Of a stretch of DNA of 64,000 nucleotides, positions 10,865-22,329 are shown in pieces. Both the position numbers and the translations under genes were made by a program. Every line of letters starts with the position of its first letter. Within the stretch, counting starts at the first letter, position 1. Below the pieces are notes generated by a model, which did not search any database, was not told the DNA's origin, and saw nothing but the letters and a program-made list of their open reading frames with translations. The DNA is from Zoroaster sp. YZ-2022 (Eukaryota > Echinodermata > Asteroidea > Forcipulatida > Zoroasteridae), in contig CM055816.1 in the NCBI GenBank assembly GCA_029582265.1, forward strand, positions 82,764,472 to 82,828,471. Reading direction: 5' to 3'.

Positions 10865-12523
10865 TCAGGTTAGAACATAATCTTTGTATTTCGGGTGCAT
10901 GCCACATTGTCTCTTGGATCTGGCACTGTGTGGAGAAGACCGCTCACTTACGACTAGTGGGGTCGCAACAGGATTAGTAACTGCCAAACTCTTAATTGGG
11001 GAAACCGAAGCTTGGTCTGGGACAGTACCGCTGTCATCCACTTTAGGTGGTTGAATGACAGTGTCGGACAGTGGTATGCCTGTGTCACTCGCGTTTTGCA
11101 CAAATTTCCGCACGTGACTTGTGTTTCGTGATTACTGAGCCCCTTTCAGAGATGCAACTATGACACTATTGCCAGTCTTGCTCACAATCGTGAACGGTTC
11201 AGGGTTGAAGGGGGTAGAAAACTTGTTTGTTTTCTCTTGCCTCACAAGAACTTGATCGCCAACCTGCACATCCGAGTATTTAGCGTTCCGACGAGCATCT
11301 GCATACAGCTTGGCTTTTCCTTTTTCTCTGCATCTTGGTCACGGATTTCAGGTCAGTGTAATTATCTGCACGGAGCGCTGGTAGTTTCCACGCATTTTCC
11401 GATTGAACAATAACTCGGCTGGAGTTTTCCTTGTGGCGGATGCTCAATGGCGCGATATTTTGTGACATACCTTCGTAAGTCCTTTCGCCAGTCTTGACCT
11501 TCGGTCTGTGCGATACGGATTCGTTTCAAGATCGAGTCGTTTTGGCGTTCCACTTCGCCGTTTGCTTGAGCCCACTTCCAGTTACTTTTACATGGTCTAT
11601 TCCCTCTCCTCACAGAAATCACGAAACTCCTGAGAACGGAACTGGGGACCATTGTCAGATTTGAGTGTTACCGGAAGTCCATGACGGCTGAAGATTTTAT
11701 CAAGGGAGTCGATAATCTGATCTGTAGTAGTGGAACTCACTATCTGATACTCGTAATATCGGCTGTAGTAATCGATAATTACCAGAACGGAATGTCCTGA
11801 CTGAAATGGTCCGAGAAGATCGGTTGCTAAGTCCTGCCAAGGGCCGTCGGGGAGCATGATTGGTCTCAACGGTTCAGGAGGGTCAGGTCGCGCTACAATT
11901 TGGCACCCATGGCATGATCTACAGAATTTCTCTGCACCCTTTTCCATTGCTGGCCACCATACTTTGGTACGAAGGGTTTGTTTAGTGCCCATAACACCCA
12001 GGTGACCTTCATGTGCAAGAGCTAGTGCTTGTTGCCTCAGTTTCCGCGTGGTAGAACGATGCGCGTCCCACGCAAGATTAGTTGTCCGATGGCACACAGC
12101 TCTCCGGCAATTGGTGCATATGCTTTACAGTTTTCAACTTTTCCAGTGCGGATCGCTTCTCTCACAACTGTGAGCTCTTCATCCTCAGCGGATGTAATTT
12201 CGACTTGTTTGTCGTCAAGGCACATGGCGTTGCAGAGACGGCAACAAAACGAACAGCTCCTCTGCCCCATGATCATGCTTTGAAATTCACCCTGCCCTGT
12301 GAGAGCCGAGACAAGGCGTCAGCTATGTTTTCGCGTCCTGGGATGTACACAACTTTGTAATCATATGGCTGCAAGCGTAATACCCAACGCTCAATTCGCG
12401 CACACGGTTTAGAACGGGGTCTATATATCGCCTCTAATGGTTTGTAATCCGACAGTAGCTCAAAACTGCGACCATAGATGAAGGCGTGAAATCTTTCGCA
12501 AGCCCAGACGAGTGATAGGGCCT
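10865..12523 (-). pseudogene. Gypsy pol remnant: RNase H and integrase
   Basis: Minus-strand translation gives, in order, the end of RNase H (KEALSLVWACERFHAF, LLSDYKPLEAIY, YIPGRENIADALSRL), then an integrase: an HHCC zinc finger (AHEGHLG … CRSCHGCQ), catalytic aspartates in DLLGPF and SDNGPQF, the glutamate in NGEVERQND, and a C-terminal tail ending near 10865. Integrase inserts retrotransposon DNA into the genome. At least four frame breaks (near 12270, 12040, 11595 and 11450) and a stop near 11130 make it non-functional. Intact Gypsy pol also has protease and reverse transcriptase upstream; these are deleted here. Confidence 0.9.
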
Positions 12524-12693
12524 CCTTTTAAGTTAGACTTAGACGGACAATTAAACAAGGCACGGACGAGTTATTGTGTCCTTCACAATTTAATGTACTA
12601 ACATCTTAAACGTAAAACATGGCGGCCTACATGTATATCTCAGATGACATTTGACATTCCTAGACTGGTCACAAGTCATTCGTAAACACAACA
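12524..12693 (-). repeat. 5' LTR remnant of the Gypsy element
   Basis: 170 bp matching 10302-10474. Its 3' end stops at CTTAAAAGG and joins RNase H coding sequence (AGGCCCTATC). A few shared bases (AAGG) at the junction suggest microhomology at the deletion. Confidence 0.9.
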
Positions 12694-12860
12694 ATATCGA
12701 GTCGATTCGGCTGTTTTTGCCGTCAGTAGCCAAGCTTGTAGCGCATACGTAAGGCGAGTGCTCACCGTCGACTCCAGTATTTGGACTCGGATAGAGAGTG
12801 GAATTTCTTTGTCCAAAAAACGTGTTTTAGGCGGGTCCAGCTTTCCCAAGCACTGCACGC
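12694..12860 (-). pseudogene. LINE reverse-transcriptase fragment, 5' half
   Basis: Minus-strand reading gives DKEIPLSIRVQILESTV and RLTYALQAWLLTAK, typical of the thumb and post-catalytic region of a non-LTR reverse transcriptase. The frame runs through the target duplication into 10287-9904, showing that the Gypsy element landed inside this LINE. The upstream catalytic domain is absent. Confidence 0.65.
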
Positions 12861-13688
12861 ATAAAGTATGATTAGTAATAATATGAAGAAATCTAAAAAA
12901 TCATTAAAATGAGTCATGTTGGATCAAATATCATTAGAAGCTCCAAATATAAACACCATAGAAGAATCCAGTTGACATCCCTGGTGTTATACGGTATTCT
13001 AACAAACCAGTTTGTTTTACTGTGTGCATGTACAAACATGTTTCCATCAACATTTGGTAAATCTTGTAACGTTACAACTATTACCAAATTATTAACTAAA
13101 AAATCAACCTGATAAATTACCCCTCCGGGAAGTTCTTTTCAAATGCGTATAGCCGAACACCCAAAAATTCCCTGTTTCAGAAACATGCCATCCAAACTAT
13201 GGAACAAACAAACGAACAAATATTTGACGCATATATGTGCCAGCTGTTCGCCACCTGTTCTATTTAGCTGGGGTATCCGTGCTGAGCGACGTTCAATATC
13301 CAGTACTTCGTTGACTCAAGATCACTGTAAAAGGGATCACTGTAAGATATCAATATCAATATATAATATCAATATTTGACCTTTTACAATTTTAGAGAGG
13401 TTATATCATAAGGAAACTAAACCACATCAATTTTATTATCACAAAACAGTCATTTTATCCGAACTTTTTGTCTCGATTGAGAAAGCATAAGGTCCACTGA
13501 AGGAAAACAAATGGCCTCTTTACATTTACACGAGTAACAACGCACACATTCCTGGTGTTAATTAGACAACGTTTGGACAATAGTTGGTTGATTTTGTTTA
13601 CTAATGCAGGACTTTGCAAGGAAGACATCAGGGAAATGAGGCGATTTTGTTAACATAAGAGGATCATTTGTTTTCTTAAAGTGCACCA

Positions 13689-13746
13689 GACTGCATTATA
13701 TCATGTGAGAATGGAGGTACACTGGATAATGGCATTTGTGTTTGAT
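13689..13746 (+). pseudogene. Decayed EGF-like exon
   Basis: One frame reads CIISCENGGTLDNGIC, the first half of an EGF module very like that at 13831, followed by a stop and loss of the remaining cysteines. The sequence just downstream repeats the intron found before the intact EGF exon. Confidence 0.6.
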
Positions 13747-13830
13747 AAGAATATCCCGACGTGCCATTTGTTTTTAAAGAGTAAAATAAATAATACATTT
13801 GACTTGACTTTTTTGACTTTGTCTTTTCAG

Positions 13831-13923
13831 AGTGTGCACTGTCCTGTGAGAATGGTGGTACGCTGGATAATGGCACCTGTCAATGTGAATGCGATCAAAA
13901 CTGGAGTGGTGAAAACTGTAGTC
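13831..13923 (+). CDS. EGF-like domain exon
   Basis: A 93-bp exon with acceptor tcttttcag and donor AGTC|GTAAGT. It is phase 1 at both ends, the hallmark of shuffled extracellular modules. It encodes one EGF module: the frame reads ECALSCENGGTLDNG, then CQCECDQNWSGENCS, giving the six-cysteine C-x(3)-C-x(10)-C-x-C-x-C-x(8)-C pattern with the usual NGG and W-x-G. EGF modules serve in secreted or membrane adhesion and signalling proteins and are disulfide-bonded outside the cell. Neighbouring copies are broken, so whether this exon is still spliced into a gene or is the youngest relic of an expanded exon family is unresolved. Confidence 0.75.
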
Positions 13924-14104
13924 GTAAGTAAAATATCAAAGAAAATTGTGTTGTTGTCCCCGAAAATAAACAAACAAACGATCGAACAAACAAACGAACG
14001 AACGAACACTATAATGTGACAAATATTTGACGATAAAGACATACTCAGAATACAATAAATGTAGTCAGACATTGCTCTAAATGTAATCATCAAAAATCAT
14101 ATAA

Positions 14105-14985
14105 AGATGTGCAGCCTAATACTTGACATGTGTAGGACTACTGTATTGCCGGACAATGGATGTAGCCTAATACTTGACCTACGGTAGGTCCTATACTGTA
14201 ATATACGCATTGCCCACTCATCCAATGACGATGGATGCAGCCTAATACTTGACCTACGTAGGTCCTATACTGTATTATACACATTGCCCACTCATCCAAT
14301 GATGATGGATGCAGCCCAATACTTGACCCACGTAGCTCCTATACTGTATTATATTACACATTGCCCACTATCCAATGACGATGGATGCAGCTCAATACTA
14401 GACCTGCGTAGGTCCCATACTGTATTATACGCACCGCCCACCATCCAATACAACAATGGATGCAGCCTAATACCTGACCTGCGTAGCTCTATACTGTATT
14501 ATACACACTGCCCATCATCCAATGACGATGGATGCAGCCTAATACTAGACCTGCGTAGGTCCTATACTGTATTATACACACTGCCCACTATCCAATGACG
14601 ATGGATGCAGCTCAATACTAGACCTGCGTAGGTCCTATACTGTATTATACACCTGCCCACTATCCAATGACAATGGATGCAGCCTAATACTCGACCTGCG
14701 TAGCTCCTATACTGTATTATACATATTGCCCACTATCCAATGACAATGGATGCAGCCTAATACTGACCTGCGTAGCTCCTATACTGTATTATACACATTG
14801 CCCACTCATCCAATGTGACCATGGATGCAGCCTAATACTAGACCCGCGTAGGTCCTATACTGTATTGTGCACATTGACCACTAACCATCGTCAATGGATG
14901 CAGCCTAATACTAGATCTTTGCGTATATTGTATTGCACATTGACCACTAACCAATGTCAATGGATGCAGCCTAACACTTGACCTA
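14105..14985. repeat. ~74-bp tandem array, about 13 copies
   Basis: The motif atggatgcagcctaatact recurs with spacings of 72-76 bp (gcag at 14237, 14311, 14387, 14462, 14534, 14607, 14679, 14752, 14827, 14900, then 67 bp to 14967). Each unit includes gacctgcgtaggtcctatac and cactatccaatgac, with an internal palindrome (acctacgtaggt). It lies in the intron after the EGF exon. Decayed single units occur at ~16695 and ~17015. Confidence 0.9.
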
Positions 14986-15235
14986 AAAATTGGATTTGTA
15001 TATGGCAAACAATTCACCTCAATTAAATGGAGGCGATTACCAAGATTATATAACCAAAACCATCATGTGAAATTATTCCGTCGGAAGAGAGCCATATTAG
15101 ACAATACTGGAAAGCAAATTAAAACATTTTGTCGAACATATTGTCGAACATTTTGTCGAACATTTCCGTTAATAAAGTTTCCCAATTTCAGCAAAGTGTC
15201 AACCAAAAAATGAGATGAAATATTAAATTTGAATT

Positions 15236-15600
15236 AAATATTGTAGCGAAACATGCATTTTGGCGCGCTTGGTTGACCATTTTGAGTGGTTGGTTCGTGT
15301 ACGGCGGTCCATTGTAAACGTGCGTACGTGGTGGAATTTGGTACCCCAGCCAGTGCGTGTGCGCGAGCAATACGGGATTTAAATGCTTGGCCCATGTGTT
15401 CGCCATCTTTCGCTTGAGGCTGGCGTAGAGTAAAGGTCGCGCTTTCTTGCTTGTTTAATTGCCAGCGTGGGATAATGATCGGTGTGTGCCAGTTGTCTTT
15501 AATTTGTAGCTGAACAGCAGGCACGGGAGTTTGGATTGGGAGGACAGCTAGAAGAGGCCACTGGTGAATGTATCTTTGAGCCGAGATTATTTTTAAATAT
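15236..15600 (-). CDS. Unidentified open frame, possibly coding
   Basis: An open minus-strand frame in a stretch more GC-rich than its surroundings ends at a stop near 15236. Its composition looks protein-like (…HQWPLLAVLPIQTPVP…, …RWQLNKQESATFTL…) and I see no repeat origin. The frame stays open to 15818, but the upstream part overlaps an EGF relic on the other strand and is probably chance. No domain recognised; it could belong to a mobile element. Confidence 0.3.
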
Positions 15601-15674
15601 TTCCCGTAGATAATAAAGTTGTCGATACAATCGAATAGAATTTCATCAATAATAACCCCTGACTTTATTTCGAG

Positions 15675-15755
15675 AGTGTGCGCTATCCTTTGAGAATGGT
15701 GTGCCCAATGATCAGACATGTCAGTGCGGATTGTTACGGCGGCTGGAGGGTACGT
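15675..15755 (+). pseudogene. Frameshifted EGF-like exon
   Basis: After an acceptor-like ttcgag the frame reads ECALSFENGVPNDQTCQC; a one-base slip then restores a CYGGW-like segment. One cysteine is replaced by phenylalanine. A dead EGF module. Confidence 0.6.
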
Positions 15756-15937
15756 ATGCGCAGGTACGTACAAACCGTGTGACATACACTGCAAAACTGG
15801 GGAGTCAAAACTACTCAAGTGGTGTAGGCTGTTCGCTCAATATGAACACCATGGAAGAATAACGTTGATATCACTGAAATAGAATCTCATACATAATTTA
15901 AACCAATAATAATGTACCACCTTGACTTTACTTCCAG

Positions 15938-16000
15938 AGTGTGGGCTATCCCTGTGAGAATAATGGTGTGCTCAATGGTCAGACATGTCAGTATGTACAA
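15938..16000 (+). pseudogene. Frameshifted EGF-like exon
   Basis: The acceptor cttccag is followed by agtgtgggctatccctgtga, which needs one base removed to read as an EGF start (C…C-E-N-N-G…TCQ). Downstream, the block aatatgaacacca recurs as it does after the other EGF relics (15839, 16058; compare 12946), showing that exon plus flank were duplicated together. Confidence 0.6.
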
Positions 16001-16127
16001 ACCATGGGATACTGGTATGCACTGTACAAACTGGGAGAGACATCAGTTCGTTCAATATGAACACCACTGAATACAGTTAACATGCATCACTGGTGTTATT
16101 TGACCAAGGAACATTTAAAGAGAAAAT

Positions 16128-16266
16128 ATCGTCACGATCAGAACGGACATTCCACAGGGCATGGAATCGGTCCAAAGTTTAAGATGAAGACAGTGGTATT
16201 ATTTTCAGTCATTATGTTAAATTTCAAAACTAGCACCTGATTCCATGCCCCGTTGATCGTGACGAT
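16128..16266. mobile_element. TIR element family M, copy 1
   Basis: The left end atcgtcacgatca is exactly complementary to the right end tgatcgtgacgat. Just inside, gggcatggaatcggt pairs with the inverted copy cctgattccatgcccc. About 139 bp and non-coding. Related copies are at 17618 and 26582. Confidence 0.8.
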
Positions 16267-17617
16267 CATTTTAAACTATGTCACATTTACATATCACATT
16301 AAAACCAAAGACCAATTGTTTTCCATATTGTCTAACTGTTACCCTGACAAATTATTCCCTCCTAAAGGGCTTCATTTTGGAGAAAAAAATGGCTCTAAAT
16401 CGCCACTTTGTCCAACAGTTTTCTATTTTTCAGATTTATGGCAATCAAATGAGCTGAAACAGTGAATATTTCTTCACACATTTTTATAATCTCAATGTAT
16501 GATATCTATAAATCATCAAAATCACATCATACACAATCAGAAGAAAAAATTAATCATTTGATATATAGGATCAAAATTTTATTTTCGTGAACTTGCAAAG
16601 AGTTTCACATACCACCAGAGTAAACTGTAGCACACACAAACAAAAAAATATTTCAAATCGACAAATATTTTGACGTGAAAGACATGTTCAAAACACATGT
16701 AATAGATGTAGCATAATCACTTAACAGAAGTAGGTCTCTATACATCTGATCTCTATATATGATCTCGATCTCGATAGAGATCGCGCCGATTGGGGAAGCT
16801 CTGTTGTTCTGCACATCTTGTGCTCCCAAGCAAAGAATGGGCATGCGTGACGGCCGGACAGGTTTACTCAAGCTACCCGACTGGACGACAATGTTGATGT
16901 GCTAAGCTGAACCAGTTGTTGTTATTGTCTGTATGCTAACATGACATTTAACTCTTGACATTTTGGGGGGAAAAACTGGCATGCCCATCTTCTATCCAGT
17001 TAGTATAGAGAGTGTCCTATACCGTATTATATACAGTCAATGCTGAGCATCTAATGAGAATGGAGGCTTGCATAGATCGCTTCATATGGTCAATCGACAA
17101 AATTAGAAAGGCATGGCCTGTTTCATTGAGTGACAAATGGTTAGGACATATCATTACAGATGTACGAAGCAGTCCCCTCTAAATTTCATCAAAATAAGTG
17201 ACTCGTATTGTCAAAGTTGGAAAAATCACATCGTTTTCAGAACATAATTCATGAAGGATAATGTTAAGGGGATAAGGCAATATAATTGAGAACATGTTTT
17301 TAAGAAAGAAGAAATTGTTAACACGTGAAAATAAATAATTTAATAACAAAAAACCAATAATAAAATCCAATAAAATGTATCAACCTTTCCATTGCTATCT
17401 TACGAAAAAATTGTACATGCGGCATACGGAGTGTTACATGCAGTTTACCGTACCGCACTGAAGGTGTGAGAACTAGTTTTATCCTGACTGAGAGTCAAAG
17501 TAGAGAATAATCCAAACTTGTCACATAGACTCCTTTGAATAGTGCCCACTCATAATGTTGTCCATTGACAACCCAACATTAAATATAATGTAGTTTTATT
17601 TGCAGTTAAAGGACAAT
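16267..17617. other. No intact gene
   Basis: Holds only decayed single units of the ~74-bp array (near 16695 and 17015) and intron-derived sequence (acaaatattttgacg, shared with the intron after the EGF exon). No coding exon is supported. Confidence 0.4.
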
Positions 17618-17700
17618 ATCGTCACGATCAAAGCAGATTTCTCTCAACAGGGCAATGGAATCGGTGTCCTAGTTTAAGATGAATCACAGTGACTGAAACC
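17618..17700. mobile_element. TIR element family M, partial copy 2
   Basis: Begins atcgtcacgatcaaagcag and continues through caacagggcaatggaatcgg and tcctagtttaagatgaa, as in copy 1. No matching right end was found, so the copy is truncated. Confidence 0.6.
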
Positions 17701-18237
17701 GGACTAGATAATTTTTACAACAGTAACCCGGGTACATTACCTTCATGTGGTATTATTTTCATTGCCTTAGTCCAGACTTTATTTGTTGTTATTTTATCAT
17801 TTGATAAGAATAAAAACACTTGTAAGTTTGTTTTGTGTCTGAGTAGATTTTTTATTTTTAATTAAATTAAAAACAAAATTGTTCAAAATTTTACACGACG
17901 CGAGAAGGCGCTGACGCACACTCCGGGGGGTGAGCTCACTACCCTGGCGGCATGGTCTGGTGCCCAGAGGAAAAACGGGTACCAGTTCAACCATGAGTGC
18001 GTGAGTTACCCGCTACATGCTGTACATAATATACAATTACTAACTACTGTAAATTAAAAATTACAAGATTTGTTTTTAAATTAAAAAATCAGCTAACCGT
18101 ACTTACTATTGATAAACAATCGCCGTTTATTTACGTATTTGTTAATATTTAACTGTAAATTTATATTGTCAAGCTGTCATTCTTACAGGAAAATCTTTGT
18201 AATTTTACAGGATTTTTTTCAGTGCATTCCCCTAAGA

Positions 18238-18340
18238 GAACACCCGCCCGAGTCGCCTGTGAAGTTTTTTTTCCACAGATACTCGGAAAGCACTGAGTAT
18301 ACAGTGCTATACACACGTCGGTGTAGGGCAAAATTAAATC
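18238..18340 (+). mobile_element. Short tRNA-derived SINE, 5'-truncated
   Basis: Starts at cccgcccgagtcgcctgtga, at the end of the B box, and continues through the standard body to tagggcaaaattaaatcaa. The promoter half is missing. Confidence 0.8.
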
Positions 18341-19547
18341 AATAACCCATTATTGTTGGTCATCATTGTTGGCCATTATTCATTGTTGCTACCAAAAACA
18401 GCCATGAACCCTATCAACGTGTGTACACACGACCTTGTAACAACAAGTCATGTACATGCAAGCACTGATCACCACCAGTTCGGCCACGCCGGTTTATGGT
18501 CTCTTTGTAACACAGCGCACACCTCTCATATTGAATACTGGAACATACCAACGGAAAACCGCACGGGTTATTTGGTGTACAAAAATACGTTACGGTATTA
18601 TAGAACCTTAAAAAGAGATCAAGCAAAAGAGACACATTAAAACTGTCGTGAACATAATAAAGCACACACAGAAGTGCACATCGCACATGAGTTGGGGCTA
18701 AAAATTTCCAAGTGTAACGTCACAGATTTTATGTTAATAAGAAGGAATGGGAGGCGCTCCCTCAAATGCAAGTTTTTAATTTAATGTATTAATTGCATGT
18801 AAACGGACGGCAGAAAATAGGCATACTTGATTGTACAAACAGAAAATATATTCTTAAACAATATTGTTTACATTGTTAAAACGGTCTATTTCATAGACCC
18901 TTTTAAAGCATTTCTTTTCATTTCCTCAAGTAAATTAGAAATTCTTCTGATTAGAATGAAAATGGTAGAAAAAATTGCCGAATAGGGAAAACGGCGGGAT
19001 ACAATGTTTAAAACATTGACTTAAGTTTTGTAGGATTGTGAAAGTAAAATTAAAATAGAATGTTGCTGGTCAAATGGGACCAATCATGGTGTGGTAATTG
19101 CCAATTTTCACCTAACATGTTTAACCTCTTCACCATCCGAGTCCCTATATCCATTCATAAATAAATGCACTTACTAGAAAATACATCTTATTATTATTCG
19201 TCATTAGATTGGCGAAAACATGAAGACTGTCAGTCCTACTATGAAGCTGGTAATGCGAGTGTGGTGTTTACACCCATCTATCCTCTACATGACGTGTATC
19301 CAGTATTTTTGGATTGAAGGTTCAACTGTTAAGTATGTCATCATACAGAATTGGCTTGATCGTAAGTTCACTTTTTTTCTACCATTACTTCACACACAGA
19401 TTGGAATCCCAACATAATTAGTGGAAATCAAAGGCGCAAGTGGAGGTGGAGGAGGTGAATGAGAATGCGAGCTGGCTTTTGAAAGGTGGTTCAATGAAGC
19501 CTTATATTGCCCGGTCCCAATGATCTTAAAGGTTTACTGGGCCAATA
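18341..19547. other. No gene recognised
   Basis: AT-rich sequence with short, unsupported open frames on both strands. No tandem or inverted repeat was noticed. Confidence 0.35.
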
Positions 19548-19633
19548 ATAATAATAATGATGATGATGTGTACGATGATGATGATGATGTGTACGATGAT
19601 GATGATGATGTGTACGATGGATGATGATGATGC

Positions 19634-19675
<42 letters not shown>

Positions 19676-19720
19676 CAGGATGATGATGATGATGATGCAG
19701 GATGATGATGATGATGATGC

Positions 19721-19752
<32 letters not shown>
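19548..19752. repeat. GAT microsatellite at a LINE 3' end
   Basis: Runs of (gat) broken by gtgtac and gcag spacers that themselves recur (gatgatgatgatgtgtac, gatgatgatgatgcag). On the minus strand it follows directly on the LINE 3' end, suggesting that the LINE's short 3' repeat was expanded. The long His/Ser/Ile runs it encodes are not a gene. Confidence 0.9.
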
Positions 19753-19753
<1 letters not shown>

Positions 19754-19759
19754 GGCGAT

Positions 19760-21045
19760 GGATTTCCGTAAGCGCGCAGCGTGAATATAGTCCACTTGCC
19801 ATGCTGGGCGCGCAAGGCGCGGAAACAAAGAACAAACATGAATACAAACAATATACAAATTGATAGCAATAGGGGGAAATTATGTACTGAGATACATGTA
19901 TCTAGAATGCAATTACAACATACATCATCTTTTGAAGACCATTGTGACATAATATGAGTTTTTAAGCATCGACTTAAATCTAGTTATACCATGACAAGAC
20001 GAGCTTTGAGTTAGCGGAAGATGGGATTCCAGAGTCTCGGAGCCGCGACAGGAAAAAGACTTATCACCCCAGTTCCGTTTTCTAGTTGGTTCCTTTGAGA
20101 GTGAGCATGTTGCTGGAGCGCAAATATGGTGATGGAGTGTAGACCCAAGCAGTTCAGAAATATAAATTGGAGCAATGTTAATTAAAGATTTGTGAACAAT
20201 TAGCATAAGTTTAAAAAATAACTCTCTGTGAAACTGGAAGCCAGTGTGTTCTTTCAAGATTGGTGCGGACATGGCATGACTTTCTGACAAAGTCACAACA
20301 CGAGTTGCTGTGTTTGTATAAAAGGAAGACGGAGATATTTGATTCAGGAGGACATCAGAGAGAGTATTCGTTATCGAGCCGTGATTTCTTTGACAAACGC
20401 ATGTATAATTTGTTCAGTTAGCACTTTTATTGAAGTATTTGCTCCGGGCTAATATTTCTGATATGAAATGATGTAATAAATCTAAGAGAAACTTTAGACA
20501 ATTGCTGACGTGATCCAAATAGGAACAAATTCTGTTGTTTCACTGTTCAATTTGCGGAAGTTTTGTCTCATCCAACTTCGAATCTCTTGAATACATTTCA
20601 GTGTTGTAATGCAGGAATCAGCAGGTTCTTGAGAAGATTTAAAAGTAACAAAGTTGCGTGTCATCAAAGTAGACATGGTAATTTAAATTATACTTCAAAA
20701 TGATATCACCAATTGAAAGGCATAAAAACAGTAAACCACTGTGGGCCGAGCATCGCAGTTTGGGAAACAGAATAGTCAAGGAAATAACAGGCTCGAGATA
20801 GCGTTATTAATACAAAAACATGCTGAGGCTCTATTTAAAAGGTAGGACCCACAACCCAATCCAGGGCTGTGTCATGTAATTCAAAAATGATATTGAAGGC
20901 GGGAGAGGAAGGATTTTGTGATCGACCGCCAAAAGCGGTGCTTAAGTCTAACAAAACTAATGCAGCGATTTTTCCACTTCATTCATGGCAGATAAATGTC
21001 ATTGGGAGTTGACGCGGAGAAGAGCAAAATTTTGCCGTTCCATGA
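19760..21045 (-). pseudogene. CR1/L2-type LINE, reverse-transcriptase 3' half
   Basis: Minus-strand reading with frame slips gives RT landmarks in order: AALVLLDLSTAF (near 20985), VDHKILP, the catalytic box as YHVYFDDT (near 20680; usual form YADD), IRSWMRQNFRKLN, then FKLMLIVHKSL and IAPIYISELL, ending in the FKSMLKNS tail near 19925. A gcgccttgcgcgc 3' tail follows. Multiple breaks and the altered active-site box make it dead. The endonuclease half of a similar LINE lies on the same strand at 25230-26000. Confidence 0.85.
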
Positions 21046-22329
21046 AATGATTTCTAGGTTTAATTTTGAATGTGTCCGTGGACAGGCTTGTTAGGGCATT
21101 TGTACGAATTTACAGAGATCCGTGGGAAAAGAAACAACTCGCTCTGATTGTTTTCCAAGGTACTTTAAATTGCCACTGGTTTGTAACCCCGCGGAAAACT
21201 TCCCTCGTCCAAATTAGGTTTCTTCCTCAGGAGTGGTTTAACATGAGCAACCTTCTGGCCATTAGGGAAACAAACTCCTGGCAGAAAGAGATCTATTTAT
21301 TAATAATTGTGGTATACACTCACGGGGCCATAAGGCATTGCAACATTGAAATTCACACCAAAGTTCAGTTTGGAGAATCCGTGTTACAATAATTTATTTT
21401 ATTTTATTACAATACTTAAGCACCCCTTGAAAGTGCCCGTGTTTTACCAGTCGTGGAATGTTCTTTTACTGTTTCTGCTCGGAAACAAAGTCCTTAAACA
21501 TTACTTTGTCGGCAACCACGTGACCTGATAATTGCGGCCATCCGTCTCGGCAATGTCTCGTACAAATTGATGTTGCAATACTTTTAAAGTTAGTAACTTA
21601 GCAAACACATCAATATTTTTTTTTTTATTAGCGAAAAGGTGCTACTGGATCAAGTTCACGCTTTTGATTTTGATGGCGATTTCATGATGAATTTCTTTGA
21701 TCTCCGTAACACGAGTGCTTTTGAGTCATTTCTTTGTACCTTCGCAAACTCGTACCTAACTCGCAAATCCTGCACTCTTCACAAACCTCAACCTGTCGGG
21801 TTACATAAGACTTCCGCACCTTTGCAAACCCGTACCCCTTTGCAAACTCAAAATTTTCGTACCAATAAAAGATGCATGGCTTAACCAAAAGATCAATTAT
21901 TCCTTTCAGTGATTGGTCCATTTCTTTTTATTTTACAGTTACAAGAAAAACACATACACGCATCCCTTTACAAAATCGATTTTTACCATCAACGGGAATT
22001 TGGGTACGTTTATACTTGGGCCGGGCATCTCACTGTTTCGGTAACTTTATAAAAGAAAGTAGGTAATTTTGATTAAACAATAAACCTTTCCACACCCATG
22101 TTCAAACCACTTACTGCGGGAATTCTATAAGGCAATCAGTTCAATTACATTATTTAATTGATCATAATTCCATATCACCACATTATGCGAAACAAAGGTT
22201 GACTTTGAGGAAAAAGAAGCATTAAACGACAATACAAGTTGCTGCCAATAGCATCGCCAAGCTGACGAATACACCGTTATAAGCAACCCCTTCTTGATGA
22301 TGTGGTGGCCCTGAAAAAGGGCTTCGATG
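21046..22329. other. No gene recognised
   Basis: Between LINE and MULE remnants. 21740-21860 has loosely repeated cctttgcaaactcgta-type phrases, but not enough to define a repeat. No exon is supported. Confidence 0.35.

Larger units (their letters stand above)
10283..12698 (-). mobile_element. Ty3/Gypsy LTR retrotransposon, internally deleted
   Basis: A complete-ended insertion with target-site duplication ATATC at 10283-10287 and 12694-12698. LTRs lie at 10288-10474 and 12524-12693. On the minus strand the LTR starts TGTTGTG and the intact one ends CACAACA, an inverted terminal pair. A polypurine tract (AAAGAGGGAGGGA) directly precedes the 3' LTR, at 10475-10487. The 5' LTR lacks its last 14 bases and is fused straight to RNase H sequence, so primer-binding site, gag, protease and reverse transcriptase are gone. 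Element order (RNase H, integrase, 3' LTR) is that of Ty3/Gypsy. It cannot mobilise itself. Confidence 0.92.

Noticed and set aside
19491..19950. Long minus-strand frames rich in His, Ser or Ile
   Set aside because: They are three-frame readings of the GAT microsatellite; all frames stay open for the same trivial reason.
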